This document shows positions 1-8,915 of a stretch of 37,133 bases of DNA, one piece after another; position 1 is the stretch's first letter, and each line of letters starts with the position of its first letter. This DNA comes from Tissierellia bacterium (lineage in GTDB: Bacteria; Bacillota; Clostridia; Tissierellales; Tepidimicrobiaceae). The stretch spans positions 1 through 37,133 of the forward strand of contig JAAYFV010000126.1 in assembly GCA_012728075.1 (NCBI GenBank), given 5' to 3'. The notes beneath the pieces are model-generated. The model did not search any database, was not told where the DNA came from, and saw only the letters and a program-made list of their open reading frames with translations. The translations under genes and the position numbers were made by a program.

Positions 1-1180
1 ATTGTTCTAGTTCTAATTGTTCATCCTTTAATCTACATTTGGAGCCTATATAAGCTTCTCCCATATAAGTGGAGGCGTAAAACCATTCTTCTTTAATGGT
101 GGCAATAATAGACAAAGCACCAGAGGATAGACTTGGAGCTACATAGGGTTTAAATCCAAAATTTCTTATTTCCTTATTAGCTTCAATGGTTTTATATGTT
201 AAGTATTGGGATAGGTTTTCGTCATAATTTTCTATACTATTGGCTACTATTAGGCCTTGCCCATGGGGGCCAAAAACCCTACCCTCATCTAAATAGTGAA
301 GGGTTTCCTGGGATTTTTCTGCATAGAAACAGGCCCTACCATTCATAACTCCTAGCCCATAACCTATTATTCTGTCAGAAGGTATTCCCTTGAAATCTAA
401 ATGCCCATTTTTATCCTTATTGCTTTCTAAGAAAGCTACTTTACACAACAGATCTACTGGATCAGAAAGGACAGCAAATATTCCATTAAAACCCATATCC
501 CTTGCCATTAAAGCATATTCCTTTATAATATTTGAGTTAGATTTAAATTGGGCCATTCTCACATCTTGAACTCCACTTCCCACAGGTGGAATTCCTTTTG
601 AGGCACAAAATATGAACATATGACAATTGAATAAATTCTCTTTTTTCAAGGCTTCTACTGGAGGAAGAGCTTTTTCATGGAAAGGGATTCTAATTTGATT
701 TAACTCATATACCCATCTATTTAAACGATTTGTATCCCTATCATATAAACCAATTTTTTCTATACATTCTCCCCCTAAAAGCCTTAATCCTATAGCTAAG
801 GTACTACCCACATCCCCTAGGGCTAATATATTAACTTTCCATTTATTTTTCTTTTCTAAATATAAAACTTTTTCCCAATTGGGATATTGGGTGTTTATAG
901 ATATAACTAACCCCTTGTTAATTTTTTCTACTATCCAATAGGGAATTTTATCTGAATATTCATCATTCAGCAATAATAAATGTATTCCTTCATTTTTATT
1001 GAATAATAAGCTTGGATTATTAACCAAAAAACTTTTCCTTGATTTTTTAGGATCCAAATTGTTTAAAAAATAAAGTTTATCTATACTATTTTTAGCATCA
1101 TATTCGTGAATTCTTTCCAATGTATGATATTTTTCAAAAGAGAATAGATATTTATCCTTATATTTATAAAAGTAAAGCAT
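1..1180 (-). CDS. Divergent lactate/malate dehydrogenase-like NAD-binding protein (3' end outside window)
   Basis: This ORF is absent from the track; I translated it by hand. It opens with ATG at 1180-1178 behind GAGGTG and stays open for 393 codons to the window edge. Residues 1-112 are an extension of no recognised fold. A Rossmann segment follows, with GDVGS at 122-126 and a ribose-binding acidic turn (YDRD, ~146-149). Next come LDH/MDH landmarks: SDPVDLL (~239-245, compare NPVDIL), DRIIGYG (~269-275, compare RVIGSG) and GPHGQG (304-309, compare GEHGDS) with the catalytic-type His306. By my alignment the substrate Arg is kept (R282), but the Asp of the Asp-His relay is Met279. Family membership is well supported by this motif order; the substrate is not predictable. 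It starts 20 bp after the giant HD/nucleotidyltransferase gene, so it is probably the last visible member of that operon. Confidence 0.75.
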   Translation of the reverse strand, partial: MLYFYKYKDKYLFSFEKYHTLERIHEYDAKNSIDKLYFLNNLDPKKSRKSFLVNNPSLLFNKNEGIHLLLLNDEYSDKIPYWIVEKINKGLVISINTQYPNWEKVLYLEKKNKWKVNILALGDVGSTLAIGLRLLGGECIEKIGLYDRDTNRLNRWVYELNQIRIPFHEKALPPVEALKKENLFNCHMFIFCASKGIPPVGSGVQDVRMAQFKSNSNIIKEYALMARDMGFNGIFAVLSDPVDLLCKVAFLESNKDKNGHLDFKGIPSDRIIGYGLGVMNGRACFYAEKSQETLHYLDEGRVFGPHGQGLIVANSIENYDENLSQYLTYKTIEANKEIRNFGFKPYVAPSLSSGALSIIATIKEEWFYASTYMGEAYIGSKCRLKDEQLELEQ

Positions 1181-1200
1181 ATTTTCACCTCAAATTTTTA

Positions 1201-4200
1201 TTAATGGATAATATTTTCCAATCTTTTCAAATGTTCCAAATCCATTTCAATGCATGTGGAAGGCCCTAAATTTTTGTAGTCCATGGCTTTATATATGTCT
1301 GGCTTTCTAGGATACATCAATACTTCACCTAATCTCCATAAAGTTAAATTTTTTTCGTTTATATTTTGATAAGATTTTTCGATGGTTTCAAATATTTTTT
1401 TGCTATTTTCTAAGCAAGTTTTAGATAGATTGTATATAGCTTTTGGAGAGGTATTTTTAATAAAACTTGGTGAAGCATAAGGAAGTATTAGATTTATACT
1501 AGGTATCAAATAATCATCTTCCTCATTTTTCCTAAAGACCATATCTCCTCCAATAAATGGATATTGGCCACTTTCATTAAACCATAACTTTAGATTGGGA
1601 ACAAAATATGCACTATCTACTTGTATATTTTTAATATTTCCTATTTCTTTACCCTTGCCTGTAAGTATACCGACTATTATTTTTTTAATCTTTATTCCAG
1701 CATTTTTAAGTATAGGTTCTATTACATTTATTCTATACCCTTTATGGAGTAAATCATCAACTAGTATTATTGGTCTGTTAAAAGAGCTTAAAACTTTTGC
1801 TTGATTCTCTAAACTTAAATAGTTGGGAAAAGCTTGGATTGTAAAATTTGTGATACTAGAGTTAAATATCTTTTCAGTATGCATAGTTTTAGTTACTGTA
1901 TTAGGTAATATGGTTCCATTGAGTATAGTACCAAAAGGAACACACATATTAGGCCCCAATTTTTTGATTCTTCCTTGTATTGTAGATACTTGATTGGAAT
2001 CACATATCTTTTGGATTAACTTACTATATACCATATCTCTGTTAAAAGATAAAAGTAATTGTCCTGGATACAGATTGGATATGGCTTTCTTTAATTCTTT
2101 TCTAGTTTTATTTATTATATCTTTTATTTCAAAGTCTTCATCATAAGGGGGTTTCAATAGATTTTCCAAATCTTGATTTAAAGTTATTGGATTGTTCATA
2201 TCTACAACAAATATTGAGTTATAGTTATGTTTAAAAGGAGTTTTAATAAATCCCTGCAAGGGCAGGTTTTCTTCAAGGTAAAAATTACTATTATAATTTA
2301 GTTCATCTTTATAAATAGCATAGTTGTAGTCAGAAGCAACACAGTGGGCTAAAGTTTCATTTAATACTATATCCCAAATATATTCTTCCTTATTTTTACT
2401 ATATACTCCAGAGATGACTACTAATTTACCTTTAGCATGATTTCTTATATATTGAGTTATACTAGAATTTTCAAATTCATCAAATAGATTACCACTTTTA
2501 ACCCAGTAAAAGGTTGAAAATCCTAACATCTGGTTATTTTTAGTATCTTTAATCATAAGTATATTTGGTTCAAGTTTTTTCTTTAATCTAGATAGGAATT
2601 CAATATTCAATTTTCCCCTAAACTCCTTATATATATAGTTGAGTATATTATTGTCTATTTTATCTATTATTTCAATTTCTAAAGTTTTAGTTTGTACCAA
2701 TCTTTTGTATTGGGGTTCCCGTAGATATAAACCATATTTGTATATATATTGTTGAGCTAATGGATCTATCTGTTTTGAAATATCTCTATTTAAATCTATA
2801 GATTCTCTAATTTGAGTAGAGCTTATATCCTCGTATTGAGGAGGGAGGGACAACATTAGAATTTTCCCCTTAAGCATTTTAAGTTTTTCTTTAAGTATTA
2901 AGTCATCTCCCTCTTCTGATTGAAGGCTTTTTCGATGGAATATTATATGGGGAAATTGAGTTATTAATCCATCTTTACTATAAGCAGAAGCATTGATTAA
3001 TACATCTGTGCCTATAACTATATAAATTTCTTTTTTAGGGAATAAGTTTTTTAATTTTTTTAAATCTTTATCGTTGCTTATGTTTATAGGAATTTCGCTA
3101 GGGAACAAATATATATCCTTTTCATGGGCAATAGTCATATTTATTATATCCCTTCTAAATTTGTGGGCTTGGGTTCTCTTGGACCAGGAGAACTCATCTA
3201 CTGCTAGATAAACCTCATACCCTTTATCTCTTATTTCTAAAGCTATTTCTTTATGACTTAAGGAGAAGGGATCAAAACTACCAGGGAAAAAGGCAACGGA
3301 GCTTATTTGTTTTCCTTTTATAGCTCCATAGTAAAATTCATAATCGGAAATAAATCTATATATATGATTTAATGAAGCAGAATTAATTAGAAATAGAAAT
3401 TCATCATCTTCTTTTTGTGCTAATAAGGTCAATATTTTCTTTCCCATTAAAGAAAATATATGTTTTTTTTCTTTTAATGATAATTTATTGGAATTAAATA
3501 AGTGGCTACCAATAATCCTAAAAGATTCTGTATTTATTTCTTTGTCAAAGGAAGCCATACCATTTAATAGGATACCTAATAAACGATTTAATCTTTGATC
3601 CCTTATATATTTGTCTTCTTGAAATCTTGAATTATATCCAGAATAATTTTCAATACATATTCCAGTAGTTTTAAGCATTAAAAACACAATTTGAGTATTG
3701 GATTGTTTTACTTTATTTTCAAAATCATCTATTATTTCCTCTAGTTCATTTGGAGGAAGGAATAGTATCAATTTACCTAAATAGTCTGGTATATATTTAG
3801 TAAATTGATAATTTTGCATTTCTAATGCTCTTAACAATTCAATACATATATCATTTCTTTCCTCATAGGTTAAAAATTCAAATATATTTAAAAGGGTATG
3901 ACCTGCATAATTGCGAACCTTTTCAAAAGCACTTACCTTTAGTAGATTACAAAAATGCATTCCCGTATGGAGTCCAAGGGAGTGGGGTGATTTTTTTACC
4001 TGATCGTATAAAATATCTATATTTATTTTTTTGCTCATACAATCAGTAGCAGTTTTTAAATTTTTCAAGAATATATTGGATACATTTTCTTCATCTTTTT
4101 TATAATTATTTTTCAAAACTTGAAGTATGTGTTTTTCTAAATTTAGTTTAAGAGCTATTTTGTACTTTAAATAATTTTCTGCTGGATAGGGTGAAGCTAT

Positions 4201-6036
4201 TATATTTTTTAAAACCCATTTTTCTAATAGTTGAATAAAATGGATATTAGATTGGAGTTCTTCAAATATCTCATCTATTATATCTAGTGTGGTTAAACGG
4301 ATTTCTAGATAGTTTGAGTCCAACTGATTGAGTATATAGATATGAAATCTATCCAAATCTTTGTTGAGTAAATATTTTGTAGGTATATATTTAATAGTCT
4401 GAGCTAGATAAAATTGTCCTTTTGGAGCTATAGTAGAATAATTATCATAATATTTTAACATAACCTTTGAATATTTTTCATAATCCTCCCTAGGGGAGTT
4501 GTGAAACAAAGATTTTATAATAGTTTTAATATTATATTGCCATTCAATGGGCAATTCTGCTATTTTATGATCTGGATACAATATTTGGTCTAATATGTTT
4601 TCTAATATTTTATTGCTAGAACTTTGGAGATTTTCTTTATCTATATACTTGGGTAATTCTTTTCTATATTCTTCATCATATTGGCTAATTAAAAGGCCAA
4701 TTAATTCAGCAGCTTCTTTTCTTATATCCTCTTCCTTATGGAATAACAGATCTTCCAAAAAATGCAAAGTGATTAATTTTTGTTTTTGAGTTAAATAAGT
4801 GGAGTATTCATAAAATATTTGTAAATACATCCTTAGTTTTCTCCAATTATATTGACTTCTGGCTGTATCCAATATATTATTAAAGCTATTATCATCCAAC
4901 AGCTTGGCCATTAAATCTATATTGTGTTCAATAGCAAAATATTTAATATGTTCTACCACTTGATCATTATTCATCAAGGAGAAATATACGTCTTTACTAC
5001 TAGGAGTTAGCTGATCTTTAAGACTAATATCTACTCCTAAATATACCATATAGTCTTCAAAATCCTTTAATTTTCCATATACCTTTTCGTAGCGTTGTTC
5101 TTTTTTTTCATCTACATTATCTAATTTGTTTAGTATTACATCATAGGCTTCTTCTAAAGAGTATATATGCATTTTATCTTCTTTACCTATCTTTTTATTT
5201 TTAACTCGAAAATCTGCATATATCAATACTAAGGATTCTAAGGGTAAATTTTCTAATTCCAGATCCCAAGTAGAATGGTTGGTGGCTATATGGCCAATTT
5301 TTTCGATTCCTAATTTATTAAACCACTGTTCCGTATAATAATAGTGGAGATAGGGGACACGATGGATTTCATCTTGCTTAACTCCATATTTCCCAATATC
5401 ATGGCCTAATCCAGCTCCTACTATTAATCCTAAGTCTATAGGTAGATTCAATTTTTTTAGTTGTCGCCCAATATATAGGCTCAGATAATTTACTCCTACC
5501 ACGTGTTCTAGAGTATTGTGACCAGTTAAAGATAAATCCATCTTCATAAGTTCATATATCCAATTGTTTAAAAACCCATCTTTAAAGGCTAAATATTCCC
5601 GAAGGAATTTGGTATCTTGTTCCTCTTCTGTAGTTAAGAAACTAATAGGAAATTTATTTAAAAAGCTATTTTTATCATATATTATTTCTAATTTAGAAAA
5701 ATTTCTTAGCATGTTTAAATAGAATAAAACTAGTGGCTCTAATTTGTCATTAAAAATTATAGTGTTTTTTTCAGGATAGGATAGGTTTAAGACCCAATGG
5801 TATACATATTGAAGCCATTCTAAGCTATTTACATCCCAGTATTTAGTATATATTGGATGTAGTAATTCCATTAAACCCAGGGAGTCATATTGATTATTGA
5901 ATATCATATCTTTTAGATGGTTCCTAAACCTTTCATCTTCAATAATATAGTTTAAATCCCCTTTATATTTTTCAATATACTCCTTTTCCAATTCGTATAG
6001 CATATTTTTATATATTTTTTCATAAATTTCAATCAT
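1201..6036 (-). CDS. Giant multidomain protein: HD hydrolase, helical repeats, NadD-like nucleotidylyltransferase, PRTase
   Basis: This is a 1611-residue protein with several nucleotide-type domains in one chain. An HD phosphohydrolase domain covers about 170-280, with EH at 177-178, HDIGK at 212-216, NH at 253-254 and a late Asp (YAD, 273-275). Residues ~370-900 are Leu-rich amphipathic helices resembling HEAT/ARM repeats. A nucleotidylyltransferase follows at about 910-1110, with GSFDPFSLSH in place of GxFDPxHxGH and the closing ISSTQIR motif near 1070. A region at ~1130-1300 vaguely resembles GNAT. The C-terminal third carries a PRPP-loop-like VDDLLHKG near 1427, typical of type I phosphoribosyltransferases. 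I see no signal peptide or membrane segment. ATG overlaps the sdaAA stop (ATGA) behind AAAAGGAGG, which implies translational coupling. The domain calls rest on motifs; the overall function is unknown. Confidence 0.85.
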   Translation of the reverse strand: MIEIYEKIYKNMLYELEKEYIEKYKGDLNYIIEDERFRNHLKDMIFNNQYDSLGLMELLHPIYTKYWDVNSLEWLQYVYHWVLNLSYPEKNTIIFNDKLEPLVLFYLNMLRNFSKLEIIYDKNSFLNKFPISFLTTEEEQDTKFLREYLAFKDGFLNNWIYELMKMDLSLTGHNTLEHVVGVNYLSLYIGRQLKKLNLPIDLGLIVGAGLGHDIGKYGVKQDEIHRVPYLHYYYTEQWFNKLGIEKIGHIATNHSTWDLELENLPLESLVLIYADFRVKNKKIGKEDKMHIYSLEEAYDVILNKLDNVDEKKEQRYEKVYGKLKDFEDYMVYLGVDISLKDQLTPSSKDVYFSLMNNDQVVEHIKYFAIEHNIDLMAKLLDDNSFNNILDTARSQYNWRKLRMYLQIFYEYSTYLTQKQKLITLHFLEDLLFHKEEDIRKEAAELIGLLISQYDEEYRKELPKYIDKENLQSSSNKILENILDQILYPDHKIAELPIEWQYNIKTIIKSLFHNSPREDYEKYSKVMLKYYDNYSTIAPKGQFYLAQTIKYIPTKYLLNKDLDRFHIYILNQLDSNYLEIRLTTLDIIDEIFEELQSNIHFIQLLEKWVLKNIIASPYPAENYLKYKIALKLNLEKHILQVLKNNYKKDEENVSNIFLKNLKTATDCMSKKINIDILYDQVKKSPHSLGLHTGMHFCNLLKVSAFEKVRNYAGHTLLNIFEFLTYEERNDICIELLRALEMQNYQFTKYIPDYLGKLILFLPPNELEEIIDDFENKVKQSNTQIVFLMLKTTGICIENYSGYNSRFQEDKYIRDQRLNRLLGILLNGMASFDKEINTESFRIIGSHLFNSNKLSLKEKKHIFSLMGKKILTLLAQKEDDEFLFLINSASLNHIYRFISDYEFYYGAIKGKQISSVAFFPGSFDPFSLSHKEIALEIRDKGYEVYLAVDEFSWSKRTQAHKFRRDIINMTIAHEKDIYLFPSEIPINISNDKDLKKLKNLFPKKEIYIVIGTDVLINASAYSKDGLITQFPHIIFHRKSLQSEEGDDLILKEKLKMLKGKILMLSLPPQYEDISSTQIRESIDLNRDISKQIDPLAQQYIYKYGLYLREPQYKRLVQTKTLEIEIIDKIDNNILNYIYKEFRGKLNIEFLSRLKKKLEPNILMIKDTKNNQMLGFSTFYWVKSGNLFDEFENSSITQYIRNHAKGKLVVISGVYSKNKEEYIWDIVLNETLAHCVASDYNYAIYKDELNYNSNFYLEENLPLQGFIKTPFKHNYNSIFVVDMNNPITLNQDLENLLKPPYDEDFEIKDIINKTRKELKKAISNLYPGQLLLSFNRDMVYSKLIQKICDSNQVSTIQGRIKKLGPNMCVPFGTILNGTILPNTVTKTMHTEKIFNSSITNFTIQAFPNYLSLENQAKVLSSFNRPIILVDDLLHKGYRINVIEPILKNAGIKIKKIIVGILTGKGKEIGNIKNIQVDSAYFVPNLKLWFNESGQYPFIGGDMVFRKNEEDDYLIPSINLILPYASPSFIKNTSPKAIYNLSKTCLENSKKIFETIEKSYQNINEKNLTLWRLGEVLMYPRKPDIYKAMDYKNLGPSTCIEMDLEHLKRLENIIH

Positions 6037-6899
6037 AAAATCCTCCTTTTAAGCTTTTCCCCTGTTGGGGTTGCTGCTATACCTCCTAAAGCGGTTTCAC
6101 GTAAGGATTCAGGCATAGATTTACCTACCTTGTACATAGCATCTACTACTTCATCAAAGGGAACTATAGAATCAATACCAGCTAAGGCTAAATCTGCTGA
6201 TATCATTGCATTGACTACTCCTGAAGCATTGCGTAATGCACAAGGAAATTCTACTAGTCCAGCTATAGGGTCACAAATTAATCCCATAATATTTAAAAGT
6301 GCAAAGGATGCTCCATTGAAAGAGGCTTCTACACTACCACCTAGCATTTCCACTATGGCAGCAGCTGCCATGCTACTTGCAGTACCACATTCAGCTTGGC
6401 AACCCCCTTCAGCTCCTGATATTGTGGCATTTTTAGCTATTATTTCTCCTATTCCTGCTGCAGTAAACAATCCGTGAATCATATCTTCATGGGATAGATT
6501 AAATTTTTCCTTTACAGATATGATAGCACTAGGCAATATTCCTGAGGCTCCAGCAGTAGGAGCTGCTACAATCTTACCCATAGAGGCATTAACTTCTGAA
6601 GTGGATAAGGCTTTTGCCATAGCAGAGTTAATTAATTGACCACTTATAGTATTTCCCTTATTTTTATAATCTTCCATTTTTTTAGCATCTCCTCCACTAA
6701 GACCACTAATGGAGATTACGCCTTTATCTAAAGCGGCATTGGCTGAATTTATCATAGTATCTAATACTGAATTCATATTATTCATAAGTTCCTCATAAGA
6801 GATTTGAGCATTATCTATCTCTTTTTCTACAACTATTTCCCATATTTTTTTATTTCGTGTTTTACATAAATTTAAAAGTTCTGAACCTTTATTAAACAT
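6033..6899 (-). CDS. sdaAA: L-serine dehydratase, iron-sulfur-dependent, alpha subunit
   Basis: This is the catalytic subunit of the oxygen-sensitive [4Fe-4S] L-serine deaminase, which converts serine to pyruvate and ammonia. At 288 residues it is the normal length for the separate alpha subunit. Family hallmarks visible are TAGASGILPS, the Cys-containing GGCQAECG block, and GLICDPIAGLVEFPC, which together supply the cluster cysteines. It starts with ATG at 6899 behind AGGGAGG located in the tail of sdaAB, only 4 bp after the sdaAB stop. Its own stop overlaps the start of the giant downstream gene. The split alpha/beta arrangement and use of serine as a carbon and energy source are typical of Clostridia. 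The identification is secure. Confidence 0.96.
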   Translation of the reverse strand: MFNKGSELLNLCKTRNKKIWEIVVEKEIDNAQISYEELMNNMNSVLDTMINSANAALDKGVISISGLSGGDAKKMEDYKNKGNTISGQLINSAMAKALSTSEVNASMGKIVAAPTAGASGILPSAIISVKEKFNLSHEDMIHGLFTAAGIGEIIAKNATISGAEGGCQAECGTASSMAAAAIVEMLGGSVEASFNGASFALLNIMGLICDPIAGLVEFPCALRNASGVVNAMISADLALAGIDSIVPFDEVVDAMYKVGKSMPESLRETALGGIAATPTGEKLKRRIL

Positions 6900-6903
6900 T
6901 TCC

Positions 6904-7572
6904 CTACCTCCCTATGGGATTAATACCCGTAATATATATGATTTCATCTAAATTAGCTATATTATTTATTATATTATCTTTTATAGGATTGTCTATTTCC
7001 ATAATCATAGTTGCAATTTTTCCTTCTCTAGATACTTTCATAGTGGCTATATTTATATCTTCCTTAGCTAGTATGGAACTGATCCTACTAATAGATCCTT
7101 TTTGGTCTATATATCTTATCAATATAGTGGGATAGTTCCCAGAGAATTCCACTTTGTTTCCATTTACATCGGTTATTAAAATATTTCCTCCCCCTATAGA
7201 AGAACCTACTATATAATAATCTTCCTTATCGTAATAGGAGAAAACTATTTTTACCGTATTTGGGTGTTCATATCCTAAATCTTTTTCTATAAATTCAATT
7301 TGTATTCCCTTTTCTTTGGCGATGTTTAAAGAATCTCTAATCCTTTCATCGGAAGGCTCCATACCTAAGATTCCTGCTACGAGAGCTCTATCTGTACCAT
7401 GACCTTTGTAGGTTTTAGCAAAAGAACCATGAAGATAGAAGGTAACTTTATAAAAAGTATTATCAGCTATTTCTCTAGCCATTTTACCTAATCGAGTAGC
7501 TCCAGCAGTATGGGAACTAGAGGGACCAATCATAACTGGACCTAATATATCGAATATTCCATAATCTTTCAT
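6904..7572 (-). CDS. sdaAB: L-serine dehydratase, iron-sulfur-dependent, beta subunit
   Basis: This is the 222-residue beta subunit that pairs with SdaAA. The N-terminus has the family signature ILGPVMIGPSSSHTAGATRLG (start of the serine dehydratase beta domain). The region up to about 140 is the beta fold. The C-terminal part (~148-215, beginning with YPTILIRYIDQKGSISRISS) is an ACT domain, which commonly binds an amino acid or supports subunit contact. ATG at 7572 follows GAGGAGG. It is the first gene of the minus-strand operon sdaAB-sdaAA-giant protein-LDH-like, with a candidate promoter between the uppS-family terminator and its ribosome binding site. Confidence 0.95.
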   Translation of the reverse strand: MKDYGIFDILGPVMIGPSSSHTAGATRLGKMAREIADNTFYKVTFYLHGSFAKTYKGHGTDRALVAGILGMEPSDERIRDSLNIAKEKGIQIEFIEKDLGYEHPNTVKIVFSYYDKEDYYIVGSSIGGGNILITDVNGNKVEFSGNYPTILIRYIDQKGSISRISSILAKEDINIATMKVSREGKIATMIMEIDNPIKDNIINNIANLDEIIYITGINPIGR

Positions 7573-7605
7573 TCTTTCTTATCCTCCTCATCTTTTAGTG
7601 TATTA

Positions 7606-7634
7606 ATTTTAGCATTTTATTTGAATATAAGCAA
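7606..7634 (-). promoter_or_regulatory. Candidate sigma-A promoter of the sdaAB operon
   Basis: On the minus strand TTGCTT (7634-7629) and TAAAAT (7611-7606) are separated by 17 bp, just upstream of the sdaAB ribosome binding site and just after the uppS-family terminator. The -35 match is weak (3/6), so this is a position-supported guess. Confidence 0.4.
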
Positions 7635-7660
7635 TAAAAAATAGGAGGGCTAGCCTCCTA
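7630..7660 (-). terminator. Intrinsic terminator of the uppS-family gene
   Basis: Read on the minus strand, AGGAGG-CTAG-CCTCCT is followed by a T-rich tract (ATTTTTTATT). The hairpin includes the last codons and TAG stop of the prenyltransferase gene, so termination overlaps the end of the coding region and separates it from sdaAB. Confidence 0.8.
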
Positions 7661-8294
7661 AAGTGATATCTTGTCTGTCATACCATTCTAATGCGTCATA
7701 GAAATGTTCTTTTTTAAAATCTGGCCAATAATCATCTATGATATAGAAATCTGAATAAACTGATTGTAATGGTGGAAATCCGCTAAGCCTTCTTCTGCCA
7801 CCCCAGCGAATGATCAAGTCCACTCTTGAAACATCTCTAGATTTGATTAAATCAGTTATGTTTGTGTTTTCTTTAGCTAGAGATAGATAATCTTTTAAAT
7901 CCCATTGCCAACCATAGTTAACTAAAAAATTTACCTTTATTCCTCCAGAACCAAAGGTCTGTCTTTTTAACGTAAAGGGAACAAGGCTCCTTGGGAACAT
8001 ATCCGACTCTGTATTTCCTACTACTAGTAGTTCTGCATTTTCCCTGGAGAGCATTTTTACTGCTTCTACACAAGCTTTGGTGAAAGCTAATCTTTGATTT
8101 TTAGGTCTTTTGGTATTATCTACAGTAAATCCATAATAGGTAATTTCTTTAACTCCTTCTTTTTCACATAGTTTGAATAAATCCAATCCAGGTTTTAAAC
8201 CTTCTTTATAACCTTTCTCCTTGCTTAATCCATTTTCCATAGCCCATCTTCTATTGCCATCTGGTATAATACCTATATGGTTAGGTATTTTCAT
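7650..8294 (-). CDS. Atypical cis-prenyltransferase, undecaprenyl diphosphate synthase family
   Basis: This 214-residue protein belongs to the family that condenses isopentenyl diphosphate into Z-polyprenyl diphosphates. HIGIIPDGNRRWA (residues 6-18) holds the metal-binding Asp of the DGN motif. The C-terminal RWGGRRRLSGFPPLQ and SDFYIIDDYWPDF correspond to the family's R-GG--RLS---LWQ and EFYF-D--WPDF blocks. It departs from canonical UppS in several ways: it is 25-40 residues short, DGNGRWA is DGNRRWA, FSxENWxRP is FTVDNTKRP, and the conserved His of GHKxG is replaced (GYKEG). It is unlikely to be the housekeeping enzyme; it may make a different chain length or use another allylic primer. 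No cdsA, frr or ispC partner is adjacent, unlike typical uppS loci. Confidence 0.85.
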   Translation of the reverse strand: MKIPNHIGIIPDGNRRWAMENGLSKEKGYKEGLKPGLDLFKLCEKEGVKEITYYGFTVDNTKRPKNQRLAFTKACVEAVKMLSRENAELLVVGNTESDMFPRSLVPFTLKRQTFGSGGIKVNFLVNYGWQWDLKDYLSLAKENTNITDLIKSRDVSRVDLIIRWGGRRRLSGFPPLQSVYSDFYIIDDYWPDFKKEHFYDALEWYDRQDITLGG

Positions 8295-8325
8295 TTTACA
8301 ACCTCCCTTATATTGCTTAATTCAT

Positions 8326-8355
8326 ATTATTACCATTTAGGAACAAATAATTCAA
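8326..8355 (-). promoter_or_regulatory. Candidate promoter of the cis-prenyltransferase gene
   Basis: On the minus strand TTGAAT (8355-8350) and AATAAT (8331-8326) are spaced by 18 bp, about 30 bp upstream of the start codon and its GGGAGG site. It is plausible but not strong, and read-through from the pspC-like gene is possible because I see no clear terminator between them. Confidence 0.35.
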
Positions 8356-8444
8356 AACTTGGGAGGAGAACAAAAATTATATATATGAAATTAAGAGGTT
8401 CATAATATTTAAGAATAAAACAGAGGTGGGCCCTTGCTTGTTAT

Positions 8445-8843
8445 CTATCTTCTATTAGCTTGGTTGACAATGATATAAACACCAAAAATTATTAGGAGTA
8501 CTGGCCAATATTTACCAATATTCATAAATTTAAATGCAAATTGAGGCCAAATGACTTTTGCTAACATAACAGCACCTACAATTATTAGTGCAAGACCTAT
8601 AAACAAAGAAGTGTTACTGGTATTTATATTAGGGCTTTCGTCTTGGTATATAACTCCATCATCTTCAGGAATTATCAGTGCACATATTAAATAAGCTATA
8701 AAACCTGGTGAACCAGGCATAAAGGATAATAATACCCAAACTATACGAACTACTACTGGGTCTATATTAAAATATTCTCCTACGCCTCCACATACCCCAG
8801 CTATTATCCTATCACTCTTGGAACGTTTTAATTTCTTTCCCAT
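8445..8843 (-). CDS. PspC-domain membrane protein
   Basis: The residues after the start, KKLKRSKSDRIIAGVCGGV, followed by GEYFNIDPVVVRIVWVLL, are a classic PspC domain: a short basic stretch and then a transmembrane helix (about 30-55). Two more hydrophobic segments follow, near 80-100 and 112-128, resembling the LiaI/LiaF-type C-terminal membrane region. PspC proteins act in cell-envelope stress responses, often with a phage-shock or Lia-like system; none of those partners is visible here. I moved the start from the track's 8861 to ATG at 8843, because the intervening codons encode the ribosome binding site (GAGGAGGGATTGT then ATG). The resulting protein has 132 residues. I see no convincing terminator before the prenyltransferase gene downstream. 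Confidence 0.9.
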   Translation of the reverse strand: MGKKLKRSKSDRIIAGVCGGVGEYFNIDPVVVRIVWVLLSFMPGSPGFIAYLICALIIPEDDGVIYQDESPNINTSNTSLFIGLALIIVGAVMLAKVIWPQFAFKFMNIGKYWPVLLIIFGVYIIVNQANRR

Positions 8844-8915
8844 ACAATCCCTCCTCATCAATCCTATATTATCAGATTTTTATTAGAAATTAAATAGAAA
8901 CTATAATATAAATTG

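Noticed and set aside
6130-6477. 115-residue plus-strand ORF opposite sdaAA
   Set aside because: It is antisense to a clearly conserved gene, has low-complexity Ala/Pro/Ser composition and no ribosome binding site.
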